64,000 nt of DNA from Virgibacillus sp. AGTR (GCF_016919725.2 NZ_JAJERH010000002.1:1-64000); one strand, 5' to 3'. Shown: positions 8,403 to 18,665, numbered from the stretch's first letter. Notes: generated by a model from the sequence alone, not told the origin. Numbers and translations: made by a program.

Positions 8403-9704
8403 TTATACGGAGGATACATGCCTGTTACATGTGGACAAGTTCTCTTGTTCTACAACTACCTTTCCCTTCTTGATAACTGTATCCACATGATTCATTCCAT
8501 ATTGATAGGATAGCATTAGATAATTTGGTACATTAAAAATCGTAATATCTGCCTGTTTACCAATTTCTAGACTCCCGATTTTATCAGCACAACCAATCGC
8601 ATGTGCAGCATTGATGGTTGTTGCTGTAATAACCTCTTCAGGTGTCATCCCCATTTTTAAACAGCCAAGATTCATAATAAACTGTAAGGATAACGTTGGG
8701 GATGAACCTGGGTTTGCATCCGTAGAAAGAGCAACGGCTAAGCCTTGATCTATCATTTTTCTTGCTTGAGCAAATTCTGCCATTAGGAAAAATGCAGTAC
8801 CTGGTAAAAGAACACCAATAACATCTTGTTCAGCCATTTGACGAATTCCTACATCCGATGCCTTCAATAAATGATCAGCTGAAATCGCACCAACAGCTGC
8901 AGCTAATTCTGCCCCCCCATAGGATTCAATTTCATCCGCATGAATTTTTGGAATTAGTCCATATTCCTTACCCGCCTCCAGAATTCTTCTTGATTGTTCT
9001 GGCGTAAATACGCCTCGCTCACAAAACACATCATTAAATGTTGCCAAATTCCGTTTAGCAACCTCTGGAATCATCTCTGAAATAACTCGATCTACAAAAA
9101 TATCTGGATTTTCTTTTTCGGCTACTGGTACAGCATGTGCTCCCATAAATGTTGAAACAACATCCATGACATGATCCTTATTTAATTGCTTGGCAACTTC
9201 CAATTGCTTGATTTCATGTTCTGTCGTTAAACCATATCCACTCTTTGCTTCTACTGTGGTGACGCCATTTGTTAGAAATGTATCTAGACGCAGCTTCGAT
9301 TCATGATAAAGTTGGTCATAATTTGCTTGCTGCGTAGCTCGAGTTGTTGCGTGAATACCGCCTCCTGCATGCATGATGTCCATATACGACTTTCCTTTTA
9401 GTCGCATTGCATACTCATTCTCCCTTGTTCCGGCATGAACAAGATGTGTATGAGGATCGATCAGACCTGGGGAAACTACTTTATTAGACGCATCGATTTG
9501 TTTAGCTTGAGCAATTTCATCGGCATACTTCGCTTGAATTTTTTCCGTCGTACCAATGGCAATAATCTCACCGTCCTTCGCAAGTAATCCACCATCTTCT
9601 ATACTATTAAGCTCTCTCATTGCATCAGTTTTAGCTGGCTTATCGGTATTTCCACTTATGGTAAGTAATTGAGCTGCATGTTTAATAAATAGGATATCTG
9701 ACAT
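8403..9704 (-). CDS. hutI: Imidazolonepropionase HutI
   Basis: A 433-residue amidohydrolase that opens 4-imidazolone-5-propionate to N-formimidoyl-glutamate. Metal and substrate motifs: DPHTHLVHAGTRENEY (HxH), KSGYGLTTEHE, STFMGAHAVP, KIHADEIESYGGAELA and LSTDANPGSSPT. The stop codon of hutU directly abuts its ATG (TAAATG), so translation is likely coupled. Length is normal (B. subtilis about 420). It forms a two-gene unit with hutU, controlled separately from hutPH. Confidence 0.96.
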   Translation of the reverse strand: MSDILFIKHAAQLLTISGNTDKPAKTDAMRELNSIEDGGLLAKDGEIIAIGTTEKIQAKYADEIAQAKQIDASNKVVSPGLIDPHTHLVHAGTRENEYAMRLKGKSYMDIMHAGGGIHATTRATQQANYDQLYHESKLRLDTFLTNGVTTVEAKSGYGLTTEHEIKQLEVAKQLNKDHVMDVVSTFMGAHAVPVAEKENPDIFVDRVISEMIPEVAKRNLATFNDVFCERGVFTPEQSRRILEAGKEYGLIPKIHADEIESYGGAELAAAVGAISADHLLKASDVGIRQMAEQDVIGVLLPGTAFFLMAEFAQARKMIDQGLAVALSTDANPGSSPTLSLQFIMNLGCLKMGMTPEEVITATTINAAHAIGCADKIGSLEIGKQADITIFNVPNYLMLSYQYGMNHVDTVIKKGKVVVEQENLSTCNRHVSSV

Positions 9705-11381
9705 TTATAACGCCCCTTTACGTTGTAGCATTGGAATATGAACACCTTTTTCCTTCGCAGTATCCTCGGCTTTTTCATAGCCTGCATCCACATGACGAAC
9801 AATCCCCATCCCAGGATCTGTTGTAAGGACGCGATCCAAACGCTCCTCCGCCTCTTTTGTTCCATCGGCAACAATAACCATTCCAGCATGAAGCGAGTAT
9901 CCCATACCAACGCCGCCACCGTGGTGGACACTGACCCAGCTAGCTCCCCCAACACTATTAATCAACGCGTTTAATATTGGCCAGTCCGCTACCGCATCGC
10001 TTCCATCCTTCATCACTTCCGTTTCTCGATTTGGTGAGGCTACGGAACCTGAATCAAGATGATCACGTCCGATAACAATCGGTGCTTTTAATTCACCTCG
10101 TTCAACCATACGATTAATAATTTTTCCAAAGCGGGCTCTTTCTCCATACCCTAGCCAGCAAATCCGAGAAGGGAGTCCTTGGAAACTAATTTTCTCTTGC
10201 GCCATGCGAATCCACTTACACAGCGACTCGTTCTCACTAAATTCGCGCAGGATGACCTCATCTGTCTTATAAATATCTTCTGGATCGCCGGATAATGCCA
10301 CCCAGCGAAACGGTCCTTTACCTTCACAAAATTGTGGGCGAATATAAGCAGGAACAAATCCAGGAAAATCAAATGCATTCGCTACTCCTTCATCCTTGGC
10401 TACTTGGCGGATATTATTTCCATAATCAAAGGTAACCGCCCCTTTTTGCTGCATTTGCAGCATTGCCTTAACATGAACTGCAATACTTTGTTTAGATAAT
10501 TGAACATAATTCCCTGGATTATTCTCCCTTAATTTAGCTGCTTCTGCTAACGTCATATGAACAGGGATATAGCCATTCAGCGGATCATGAGAGGAGGTTT
10601 GATCTGTTAGTACGTCTGGAATGAATCCTTTTGTAAGCATTTCCGGTAGAAGCTCAGCTGCATTGCCTAACAAGCCTATAGATAGCGCTTCCCCTTTACT
10701 ACGCGCTTCTTCAGCAAGCTTTATTGCTTCATCTAAGCTATCCGTAGAGGTATCTAAATAATTTGTATCTAATCGACGCTGGATACGATGAGGATCTATT
10801 TCTATAGCAATACAGATCCCCTCATTTAGTATCACCGCTAAAGGTTGCGCTCCTCCCATGCCGCCTAACCCCGCCGTCACAGTAATCGTTCCTTGTAAAC
10901 TACCGTCAAAATGCTGCCTAGCACATTCTGCAAATGTCTCATATGTTCCTTGCACAATTCCTTGGCTGCCAATATAGATCCAGCTGCCCGCAGTCATTTG
11001 CCCATACATCATTAAACCTTTCTGATCCAATTCATGAAAGTGCTCCCAATTCGCCCATGCTGGAACTAAATTCGAGTTAGCAATCAGCACTTTCGGAGCA
11101 TCTGTATGCGTACGGAACACAGCAACGGGTTTTCCTGATTGAATGAGTAAGGTCTCATTTTCCTCTATCTGTTTTAATTCCTTCACAATCGCCTCGTAGC
11201 ATTCCCAATTTCGTGCTGCTTTACCTATCCCACCATAAACCACTAGCTCGTCTGGATTTTCTGCCACCTCTGGGCTCAGATTATTATTCAACATTCGAAG
11301 AGCAGCTTCTTGTATCCATCCTTTCGTATGTAATGCTGAACCACGATATTGTTCTACTTGCATGTTCTTTTCCATTCTCAT
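9705..11381 (-). CDS. hutU: Urocanate hydratase HutU
   Basis: An enzyme of about 558 residues that hydrates urocanate to imidazolonepropionate, using tightly bound NAD+ as electrophile. Visible motifs: [18 protein letters not shown]-like substrate block, [14 protein letters not shown] (dinucleotide loop), [36 protein letters not shown], and [19 protein letters not shown]. The frame is open to 11390, but that ATG is 1 nt from the AGGGAGGAG site; the ATG at 11381 has 8-10 nt spacing and is preferred. A cre-like operator lies 35-48 bp upstream, and a LysR gene is divergent, so catabolite repression and LysR control are likely. Confidence 0.96.
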   Translation of the reverse strand: MRMEKNMQVEQYRGSALHTKGWIQEAALRMLNNNLSPEVAENPDELVVYGGIGKAARNWECYEAIVKELKQIEENETLLIQSGKPVAVFRTHTDAPKVLIANSNLVPAWANWEHFHELDQKGLMMYGQMTAGSWIYIGSQGIVQGTYETFAECARQHFDGSLQGTITVTAGLGGMGGAQPLAVILNEGICIAIEIDPHRIQRRLDTNYLDTSTDSLDEAIKLAEEARSKGEALSIGLLGNAAELLPEMLTKGFIPDVLTDQTSSHDPLNGYIPVHMTLAEAAKLRENNPGNYVQLSKQSIAVHVKAMLQMQQKGAVTFDYGNNIRQVAKDEGVANAFDFPGFVPAYIRPQFCEGKGPFRWVALSGDPEDIYKTDEVILREFSENESLCKWIRMAQEKISFQGLPSRICWLGYGERARFGKIINRMVERGELKAPIVIGRDHLDSGSVASPNRETEVMKDGSDAVADWPILNALINSVGGASWVSVHHGGGVGMGYSLHAGMVIVADGTKEAEERLDRVLTTDPGMGIVRHVDAGYEKAEDTAKEKGVHIPMLQRKGAL

Positions 11382-11415
11382 TTTCTTCATCTCCTCCCTA
11401 TGTTAGCAACCTCAA

Positions 11416-11429
11416 ATAAACCGTTTACA
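11416..11429 (-). promoter_or_regulatory. CcpA operator (cre) upstream of hutU
   Basis: TGTAAACGGTTTAT on the minus strand matches the cre consensus core (TGNAANCGNWWNCA) except near the 3' end. Close placement to hutU suggests carbon catabolite repression, as known for hut in B. subtilis. Confidence 0.6.
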
Positions 11430-11629
11430 TTTTCTGTAGTTAAAAAATTCACATTCCTTTTCCATCTGATTATCGATCCTTCTGTTTATTTGGTACTATA
11501 GATAATAGAAGACATAACATTTTTTTAATTTAATACCATACATTAAAATTATAATTATAATAATATATAATTACAAATATAAATATTCTATATTTTTATA
11601 AAATTCAACTATAAATTAAGGAGATTAGG

Positions 11630-12514
11630 ATGGAATTTCGCCATTTAGTCTATTTTGTTACGATTGTTGAACAATCAACCTATACTCGAGCAGCAACCGT
11701 CTTACATGTATCTCAGCCATCACTTAGTGCTGCTATTAAAAAGCTAGAGAATGAAGTAGGATTGACATTAATTAAACGTAATACGAGGAGCCTCGAGGTC
11801 ACAAGTGAGGGTAAAATACTTTATCAAGAGGCTAAAAAATTGTTAAATCACTATCAGCATGTATCTAAAGAAATGATCCGCTTGAAAGAGCAGGGACCGC
11901 TGGAACTCACAATCGGTTTAATAGAGTCCTCCAATTTTTGGGTACCAAAAATTTTGAAACAATTTCAGAAAGAATATCAGGATGCTCATATAAAATTATT
12001 AGAAATTCTAAGTTTAACGGATGTAGAGAAAGCTTTAACAAACTTCGATATTCATCTAGCTATAACAAATCAGAATTTGAATAATGATGCGATTGAGACA
12101 TTACCTATCTATGAGGAAAAATTAGTTGCTGTTCTTCCTCAAGGGCACAACTTACAAGATCATACAGAGCTAACTATTTATGACTTGAAAGACGAAACAT
12201 TTATCATTTGCAAAGAAGGCTTTCAAACAAGAGAGGATATTCTTTATGCATTTGCTAAATCAGGGATTCAGCCAATGATTCAATTTGAAATCGAGCGATT
12301 TGAAACAGCATGTCGTCTTGTTATCGAAGGTTTAGGAATCACAGTTGTTCCTGAAAACTATGTTAAAAATACAGTTCATTCAGATTATCATATAAAACAT
12401 ATTAACGATTCACATTTATCCAGAAGCGTATATCTAGCCTATGAGAAAAATCGTTATTTACCTCCAATTGTACTGAAGTTTATAGGATTGGTGGAAGAAT
12501 TCTTTAAACAGTGA
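11630..12514 (+). CDS. LysR family transcriptional regulator next to hutUI
   Basis: A 294-residue LysR regulator: N-terminal winged helix (MEFRHLVYFVTIVEQSTYTR, then AAATVLHVSQPSLSAAIKKL within residues 1-60) and a periplasmic-binding-like effector domain from about residue 90 to the end. AAGGAGATTAGG precedes the ATG. It is divergent from hutU with a 240-bp AT-rich spacer holding dyads such as ATTATAATTATAATAATATATAAT, a fit to the T-N11-A style of LysR operators. It most likely regulates hutUI, perhaps in response to urocanate or histidine; the effector is not visible from sequence. The family is certain, the target is inferred from position. Confidence 0.88.
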   Translation: MEFRHLVYFVTIVEQSTYTRAATVLHVSQPSLSAAIKKLENEVGLTLIKRNTRSLEVTSEGKILYQEAKKLLNHYQHVSKEMIRLKEQGPLELTIGLIESSNFWVPKILKQFQKEYQDAHIKLLEILSLTDVEKALTNFDIHLAITNQNLNNDAIETLPIYEEKLVAVLPQGHNLQDHTELTIYDLKDETFIICKEGFQTREDILYAFAKSGIQPMIQFEIERFETACRLVIEGLGITVVPENYVKNTVHSDYHIKHINDSHLSRSVYLAYEKNRYLPPIVLKFIGLVEEFFKQ

Positions 12515-12649
12515 TGCCCTTAGTTCACCTAGAAGTATTTCGTCCTATAGAACACGTACCACCTCAAGCATAGACTGGATGTCAACTTGTCATATTTTGA
12601 TTGATTCGAGTAATTACTCTAGGTGAGATGCTTAGCTAAATTATGTTTT

Positions 12650-12728
12650 TCCCCACATATAACTAGCAGTAAGACCCCCGCTTCAAGCAATAAAGGAACA
12701 ACACTATTGGTAACTAGGGGGACAAACA
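12650..12728 (-). repeat. Repeat family A, 3' half, inverted
   Basis: Read on the minus strand: TACCAATAGTG, TTCCTTTATTGCTTGAAGCGGGGGTCTTACTGCTAGTTATATGTGGGG, the inner stem and 3' end of family A. The 5' half is missing. Confidence 0.7.
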
Positions 12729-12729
12729 A

Positions 12730-12751
12730 AACCTTCAATTGATTGAAGGTT
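12730..12751 (+). terminator. Short palindromic hairpin after lysR
   Basis: AACCTTCAAT TG ATTGAAGGTT, a 10-bp perfect stem with minimal loop, then TCACTTTATTTG. A possible but weak terminator on the plus strand, ahead of the lysine riboswitch promoter. Confidence 0.4.
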
Positions 12752-12827
12752 CACTTTATTTGTATGTCATTAAAGGAACAATTGAATAAACGATAGGCAT
12801 CATTTCCTTGCTAAAATTCAAATAGCC

Positions 12828-12856
12828 TTGCGTGAAATAAGGAAATCTGTTATATT
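12828..12856 (+). promoter_or_regulatory. Sigma-A promoter of the lysine riboswitch/dapA transcript
   Basis: TTGCGT, 17-bp spacer, TATATT, ending about 40 bp before the aptamer. Good vegetative promoter match. Confidence 0.7.
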
Positions 12857-12896
12857 ACAGACAATTAAATATTTCTTATTTCAATTATTTGAAGTG

Positions 12897-13069
12897 AGGA
12901 TAGAGGTGCATCGGTCATCATTACACAGTTTGAGGATAATGAGATCCATTGACGATTGTGGAAAGGGATCGTTGCCGAAGTAACAGATAACTCATTATTT
13001 ACTGTTGCTGGTTCTGCTATTGAATAAATACAGGACTGTCGTATAGGTAACTATATGGAGGGCTATCTG
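12897..13069 (+). ncRNA. Lysine riboswitch (L box)
   Basis: The conserved L-box blocks occur in order: GGATAGAGGTGC (P1 5' side), GGAAAGGGATCGTTGCCGAAG, TTTACTGTTGCTGG, TGAATAAATACAGGACTGTC, and TGGAGGGCTATCT (P1 3' side). The P1 strands pair (GGATAG with CTATCT). It precedes a terminator and dapA, so lysine should shut off diaminopimelate/lysine synthesis. Confidence 0.95.
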
Positions 13070-13096
13070 ACGCAGAAAATGAAATACTACATTTCT

Positions 13097-13126
13097 GCAG
13101 TAGCAAACCCTTGCTGCTGTTTTTTT
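13097..13126 (+). terminator. Expression-platform terminator of the lysine riboswitch
   Basis: CAGTAGCAA and TTGCTGCTG pair around ACCC and are followed by seven T. The preceding GCAGAAAATG...CATTTCTGC hairpin (13072-13098) overlaps its 5' strand and is a candidate antiterminator. Confidence 0.85.
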
Positions 13127-13187
13127 GCGTTAATTAGAAATGGTCTATCCATCTATTGTTTTAACTTATCACAAGGGGTGTAAAGAA

Positions 13188-14078
13188 ATGGAATTTGGCC
13201 AAGTATTAACCGCAATGGTGACACCATTTGATCAACATGGAAAAATTGATTTTCATGCCACAAGATCTCTCGTAAATTATTTAATTAAAAATGGAACGGA
13301 TGGGCTGATTGTTGCTGGAACTACAGGTGAATCAGCTACATTAACAGATGAGGAAAAGATTCAGCTTATGCGCTTCGTTGTTGAAGTAGTAAATGATCGA
13401 ATTCCGGTATTAGCTGGAACTGGGGCAAATAACACAAAAGCTACTATTAATTTAACAATACAAGCGGAAAAAGTTGGAGTTAATGGTATCATGCTTGTTA
13501 CTCCATACTACAATAAACCTTCGCAAACAGGAATTTATCAGCATTTCCAAGCGATTGCAGCAGCTACTAATCTCCCTATTATGCTTTATAATGTACCGGG
13601 AAGAACTGGTGTCAATTTAACTGTAGATACTACGGTACAGCTTTCTAAAATAGATAATATTGTTGCCATCAAAGAAGCGAGCGGTAACCTTGATGCGATG
13701 TCAGAAATAATTAGACGCACATCCAAGGACTTCTCCCTATACAGCGGAGATGACGGACTAACATTACCAGCATTAGCTATTGGAGGAAAAGGTGTGGTCT
13801 CAGTCGCCTCCCATATCATTGGTAATGAAATGCAAGAGATGATAAATCAATTTAGCTTTGGAAATGTCAAAGCTAGTGCAGCGCTACATCAACATTTACT
13901 TCCAATCATGAAAGCTTTGTTTGCTGCACCTAGTCCTTCGCCCGTCAAATCAGCATTATCTATGAAAGGTGTTCCAGTTGGGGATGTTCGGCTTCCAATG
14001 GTACCTCTAACACAAGAGGAAACAAACAATCTAAAACAAACATTACAGCACTTACAGTCCATCGTTTCAGCAAGTTAA
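13188..14078 (+). CDS. dapA: 4-hydroxy-tetrahydrodipicolinate synthase DapA
   Basis: A 296-residue TIM-barrel lyase condensing pyruvate with aspartate semialdehyde, the entry to diaminopimelate and lysine. Catalytic residues visible from the chosen start: Thr45 (GTTGES), Tyr108, Tyr134 (YNVPGRTG) and the Schiff-base Lys162 (AIKEASGN). The frame is open from 13140, but the ATG at 13188 has AAGGGGTG about 8 nt ahead and gives the standard N-terminus with LTAMVTPFD. Members of this superfamily can act on other keto acids, but the lysine riboswitch upstream shows that this one is the biosynthetic DapA. Confidence 0.95.
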   Translation: MEFGQVLTAMVTPFDQHGKIDFHATRSLVNYLIKNGTDGLIVAGTTGESATLTDEEKIQLMRFVVEVVNDRIPVLAGTGANNTKATINLTIQAEKVGVNGIMLVTPYYNKPSQTGIYQHFQAIAAATNLPIMLYNVPGRTGVNLTVDTTVQLSKIDNIVAIKEASGNLDAMSEIIRRTSKDFSLYSGDDGLTLPALAIGGKGVVSVASHIIGNEMQEMINQFSFGNVKASAALHQHLLPIMKALFAAPSPSPVKSALSMKGVPVGDVRLPMVPLTQEETNNLKQTLQHLQSIVSAS

Positions 14079-14122
14079 ACGATTATGAAGAGCGAGAGAC
14101 TATAGAAATTGAGATAAGTAAT

Positions 14123-14169
14123 GTCGAACTACTATTCGAATATGAAGTATATCAGGATAGTAGTTCGAC
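14123..14169. terminator. Long hairpin between convergent dapA and sbcC
   Basis: GTCGAACTACTAT (14123-14135) and ATAGTAGTTCGAC (14157-14169) form a perfect 13-bp stem with a 21-nt loop. No strong T-run follows; it may act as a bidirectional stop. The remainder of 14170-14361 shows nothing. Confidence 0.5.
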
Positions 14170-14361
14170 AGTTCTTTGGAATAGTAATTATTCTACCGAG
14201 AGAAATCGATGCATGAACGTCTATCCTAGCCGAAAAAATTGTGAAAACAGCACATGTCAAATGTAACTACGCCAGTGAAAAGCGATACAAAAATTCACTA
14301 GGATTCAGCTTTTGATAGCCCTCCTCTATTCAGTTCCTTTAAAATTCTTTAAAGGCTACCG

Positions 14362-17300
14362 TTACTTTACAACAAATTTTGCTCGACTAGATCCTTCTTT
14401 TGTCTTCTTTACCTCGAGTACTGCTGGGAACATAGCTTTTAATTCCTGCACATGTGAGATCACGCCAATCATTCTACCCGATTGCTGTAAACCTACCAAT
14501 GTATCAACTGCTTTGTTTAGTGCTTCTTCATCCAGCGTACCAAACCCTTCATCAATAAACATTGTTTCAATCGAAATATTGCCTTGAAAACTTTGAATAA
14601 CATCTGACATACCTAGTGCCAAACAAAGAGCTGCATTAAACTTCTCGCCTCCGGATAAGGATTTCACATCTCTTGTCTGTCCCGTGTATGCATCGAAAAC
14701 GTCGAGGCCTAGACCACTCTGTCTTCCATGCGATTCCTGCCTGTCACTACGACTCAGGAAAAATTGACCATTTGATAATCGATCTAATCGTAAATTTGCC
14801 GCATCGATAATCTGCTCCAAATACTCAATTTGTAAATACCGTTCAAAGGATATTTTCTTGTTATTTTGCCCTCTTAATACATCATGGAGATCGGTTATAG
14901 TGGCTAATTTCTTTTCCAAGTTATTAGCTTGTTCAGTGACCTCGACAATGTTTTGCTGTAGTGTAATGATTTCCTCATAGTATTTATTTGATTGATCCCA
15001 TGTCTTTAATGCTTGTTCGTATTCTACTTTTAATTCTTTCAGTTTGGCTTCAATAGTCGTTAATTCAACCTGCTGCTTATCTTTCAATTCTCTGTTCAGA
15101 TCACGGACCTGCTTTTGCAGCGTAAGCCGATGCTGATTATATTCTTCTATGCTATGCTTTAACTGCTTACGCTCATCCTCTTCCAGCTTAGCTTGTTGAA
15201 ACACCTCCTCCGTTTGGAAGGACGCTTGGCTTAATGCATCAACAAACTGTTTGTTTGCATTCTCCCGCCTTATCTTCGTTTCCTGCAGCTGGTTGCTTGC
15301 ATGACTAACATCGGATTCACTTTTAGTCAATTCTTCTTTCTCCTGCAACAGCTTTTGTTGTATTTGCTCCCAGCGCTCCTCCAATTCCTTTCGTTGCTCT
15401 TCTTTTACTTCTATTTTTTTCTCTAATTCAGACAGAGTTCTCACATCTTGAGGAATCTTTTGTATTCTTTCCTGATAAACAGCATGAGCAGTACGATAAG
15501 ATGCAACTTGCTCTTGATAATATTGCTCCGTTCTTTTCACTTTAGCTTCTACATCTTTGGTTTCTTTTAATGCCTGTTCGTACATAGCTTTATATTCAGC
15601 AAGCTGTTTTCTATCATGATGTAATTGCTTCACTTCTTCACTTAGTTGCTGCCCTTGAAGTACTAATGCTTCTTTAGCACTTGTTACATCTCTCTTATTT
15701 ATGGAATAGTTATTTAATTCATTTTCCCTTTCCTTTAATTGTACGCTTACTGAATTCCATTCAGCAAAGCTGTTACGATATTGCGTATCTAGTATCTGAA
15801 ATTGCTGCTTCGCTTTTTCTAAATGCTCCCTCGATACGTTACGATCCTTATTTATGGCTTTTTGTGGATGATCGATACTTCCGCAGACCGGGCAAGCTTG
15901 TCCATCATGTAGATGCGCTGCTAGAATACTAGCTTGATTATTAAGCCAATCCCTTTCAATTTGTTGGTAATCAGCTTGCGCTTGAGATGCTTCTTGATGT
16001 TTTTGTTTGGATTCTTTTTCTAATTTATCGTGTTTTTTTGCTAACTCTATATAATCTATTAGGACTTTTACTTGATCTCGCATCTCTTGTAATCGTTGCT
16101 GTTTATCTGGTAACTGCTCGACTGTGAGATCGAGCTTTTCTATTTGTTCGTGAATAGCTTCTGCTCGCTGATTCTTTACATCGAGTAGTTTTTGAAGTTT
16201 CTCCAATTCGGAGGCGCCATCCTGCACTTGCTGATTCAGCTTATTCAACTGTTGGTTAGACGCATCCATTTCTTTAACTATTGGTAAATAATCCTTTAGT
16301 TGTTCCAGAATAATACGTAGTTGTTCTCTTTCTTCCTTCTTATCTTCCTCTTTTTTATACAAGGCTTGCACTTGCTTTACTCGCTCGTTAGCTGTTTTAA
16401 GCTTATTTTCTGCGTAGTGAAGATTCTTTTGTTGCATTTCCTCTTCTTTATGCCAATCATTTCGCTGTTTTTCATAAGGAATGAGGTTGTTAGCTCGCTC
16501 TGCATCGTCTAATTGTTTTTCTCGCTTTTGATATGTTGTAAGCTGATTATCTAATTCGTTTAGTCTGGCTTTTTTTTGTTGCATTTCATTGAAACGATCA
16601 TTTATAGCTTTTGCTTGGTGATATTCCGCCTGTTTGTTATTATGAGCCTCATATGCTTGTTCATATCTAGCCTTATCACACGCGATTCTCTCCATATAAA
16701 AGTGACTTTCTTCTTGTAAACCAGTTATAACCTGATTGATATTGTAATGCTCACTTTCTAAAAGCTGAAATAGAAATGAATTTTCTCGTTTAGGTAACCT
16801 CACTTCAATATGCTTAATCAATTGATCACGAGCTTGGATAGCTTTATTGTATGCCTGTTCTGCATTAGCCCTCTTCTCTCTCATCCGTTCACTAATTTTT
16901 TTATACGGTTCCGTCTTAAATAGTCGACGTAATATTTCTTCTTTATTATCCGTTTTCGAGGTGAGCAGCTTACGGAATTCTCCTTGCGGAAGCATAACAA
17001 TCTGCTTAAATTGATCCTGTGTTAAACCAATTAAAGCTTCTATTTTTTTGTTTATTTCAGATACAATCTGCCTATCTACACAAGGAATTTCATTGCCATC
17101 TATTAGCTCATAGAATTCGTATCGGTCACCTGTCTTCGTTTTATTCCCTTGCTTCACATGGCCTAGTTGGCGCAGAATTCGAAAAATACGACCGCCTAAT
17201 TCAAACAGTAACTCCACTGCTGTATGGACATTGTCATCGGCAAAATCACTTCGCAGCATATTTTCTTCTCGATCTTCTCCGCTTGCTGAGCCATATAAAG

Positions 17301-17451
17301 CAAAGCAAATACCATCAAATATAGTCGTCTTACCGGCACCAGTATTTCCAGAAATAACAAATAAACGATACGCTTCTATTTCCGTAAAATCTATTGTTTC
17401 CGTATCTTTATATGGGCCAAGCGCTGTCATTGTTAACTTTAAAGGTCTCAA
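14362..17451 (-). CDS. sbcC: Exonuclease subunit SbcC
   Basis: A 1029-residue Rad50-type ATPase, partner of SbcD in a complex that opens DNA hairpins and trims double-strand ends. Walker A GNTGAGKTT is near residue 35; long heptad-rich coiled coils flank the zinc hook CPVCGSIDHP near the middle; the ABC signature LSGGEKFNAALCLALG and Walker B MFIDEGFGTLDEEAL lie in the C-terminal 130 residues. Starts with the canonical MRPLKLTMTALGPYKDTETIDF-like N-terminus. It follows sbcD by 20 bp on the same strand. SbcCD destroys long palindromes, relevant in a region rich in hairpin repeats. Confidence 0.96.
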   Translation of the reverse strand: MRPLKLTMTALGPYKDTETIDFTEIEAYRLFVISGNTGAGKTTIFDGICFALYGSASGEDREENMLRSDFADDNVHTAVELLFELGGRIFRILRQLGHVKQGNKTKTGDRYEFYELIDGNEIPCVDRQIVSEINKKIEALIGLTQDQFKQIVMLPQGEFRKLLTSKTDNKEEILRRLFKTEPYKKISERMREKRANAEQAYNKAIQARDQLIKHIEVRLPKRENSFLFQLLESEHYNINQVITGLQEESHFYMERIACDKARYEQAYEAHNNKQAEYHQAKAINDRFNEMQQKKARLNELDNQLTTYQKREKQLDDAERANNLIPYEKQRNDWHKEEEMQQKNLHYAENKLKTANERVKQVQALYKKEEDKKEEREQLRIILEQLKDYLPIVKEMDASNQQLNKLNQQVQDGASELEKLQKLLDVKNQRAEAIHEQIEKLDLTVEQLPDKQQRLQEMRDQVKVLIDYIELAKKHDKLEKESKQKHQEASQAQADYQQIERDWLNNQASILAAHLHDGQACPVCGSIDHPQKAINKDRNVSREHLEKAKQQFQILDTQYRNSFAEWNSVSVQLKERENELNNYSINKRDVTSAKEALVLQGQQLSEEVKQLHHDRKQLAEYKAMYEQALKETKDVEAKVKRTEQYYQEQVASYRTAHAVYQERIQKIPQDVRTLSELEKKIEVKEEQRKELEERWEQIQQKLLQEKEELTKSESDVSHASNQLQETKIRRENANKQFVDALSQASFQTEEVFQQAKLEEDERKQLKHSIEEYNQHRLTLQKQVRDLNRELKDKQQVELTTIEAKLKELKVEYEQALKTWDQSNKYYEEIITLQQNIVEVTEQANNLEKKLATITDLHDVLRGQNNKKISFERYLQIEYLEQIIDAANLRLDRLSNGQFFLSRSDRQESHGRQSGLGLDVFDAYTGQTRDVKSLSGGEKFNAALCLALGMSDVIQSFQGNISIETMFIDEGFGTLDEEALNKAVDTLVGLQQSGRMIGVISHVQELKAMFPAVLEVKKTKEGSSRAKFVVK

Positions 17452-17471
17452 TTATTCCACTCCCTTCTGCA

Positions 17472-18665
17472 TTAAATGGTAAGATAAGGCTTCAACTTTT
17501 CTGTTTGTGTTACATCTGATTCCTCATGCAGCCATTCATTCAGTACTTCTTTAAAAAGCTGTTCCGTTTCTTGTGTTGCTTCTGTTCCCTTCACTTCTTT
17601 GTAAAAAGCATGAAATAATTCAAGTTCTGACAGCTTGGTGCGTTCTGCCCGATTATTCTCCTCATCATCAGCAAGAGAAAATTGATTATGCTTCCGTTCA
17701 ACATGCAACGCATTTGGGTAAACAGATCGCACCTTTTCCATCGGTGAAAGTACTGGTAACTCGTCTGTTAAGCGAATAAATACATAATCATCATTGATAG
17801 GGTGTGTCAGCAACTCATTTATAGAAGCTTCAACTGTGCGCACATCTCTTCTCGGATGCAGTATACGTTTCTCAACATTAACAGCACCTTCTCCATCTAT
17901 TTCCACAACATAGAATCCTTTCTTATGATGCTCCTCTGAAATAGAGTACTTCAATGGAGATCCAGCATAACGTATCGTCTCGTTCCATACATAATGCGCT
18001 TGATGAAGGTGTCCTAACGCTGTGTAATGAAATTTTGCAAAGTGCTCAGCAGCTACATATTCCGATCCACCAATAGATAATGGACGTTCTGAATCACTCG
18101 TATTTTCTTCTTCTGCTCCATAAGGAGTAACGAAAGCATGTCCTACAAATACATGTCTAGCATGTGAATCCATTCTCCCCTCAATCTGCTCGATAATTTT
18201 CTTTGCTGCATCATTATGTGTACGAACCGTATCATCCTGAAAAGTAGTTCTTACCACACTTGGATCACAATAAGGAACTAAATGAAAATGAACTTCTCCA
18301 TCATGATCATGTAAAACAATTGGTTGTAAATCATTCGTGAGCGTCCCTACAATATGGCAGCCATTATCTCGCATAATTTTACTACCAAAATTTAATCGGC
18401 TCGGACTATCATGATTCCCAGCAATTGCCAAAACCGGAATACGAAGTTGAAGTACGATTCTCTCTAAAATTTCATCTAAGAGATGTACCGCTTCTGTTGG
18501 CGGCACTGCTCTATCATATAAATCTCCTGCAATAATAACAGCATCAGGTTTTTCATTTTCAATAGCCACGATGAATTGATGAAGTATGTACGCTTGATCT
18601 TCTGTCATATAGACACCCTGTACTAATTTGCCAAGATGCCAATCAGCAGTGTGAATAAATTTCAT
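17472..18665 (-). CDS. sbcD: Exonuclease subunit SbcD
   Basis: A Mre11-type phosphoesterase of about 397 residues. Metal-site motifs: HTADWHLGK at the start, IAGDLYDRAVPPTEAV, AGNHDSPSRL, and YTALGHLHQAHYV. The frame is open to 18725, but the ATG at 18665 (MKFIHTADWHLG) has AAGGAGG about 8 nt upstream and matches family starts. It is the first gene of the sbcDC pair. Confidence 0.96.
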   Translation of the reverse strand: MKFIHTADWHLGKLVQGVYMTEDQAYILHQFIVAIENEKPDAVIIAGDLYDRAVPPTEAVHLLDEILERIVLQLRIPVLAIAGNHDSPSRLNFGSKIMRDNGCHIVGTLTNDLQPIVLHDHDGEVHFHLVPYCDPSVVRTTFQDDTVRTHNDAAKKIIEQIEGRMDSHARHVFVGHAFVTPYGAEEENTSDSERPLSIGGSEYVAAEHFAKFHYTALGHLHQAHYVWNETIRYAGSPLKYSISEEHHKKGFYVVEIDGEGAVNVEKRILHPRRDVRTVEASINELLTHPINDDYVFIRLTDELPVLSPMEKVRSVYPNALHVERKHNQFSLADDEENNRAERTKLSELELFHAFYKEVKGTEATQETEQLFKEVLNEWLHEESDVTQTEKLKPYLTI

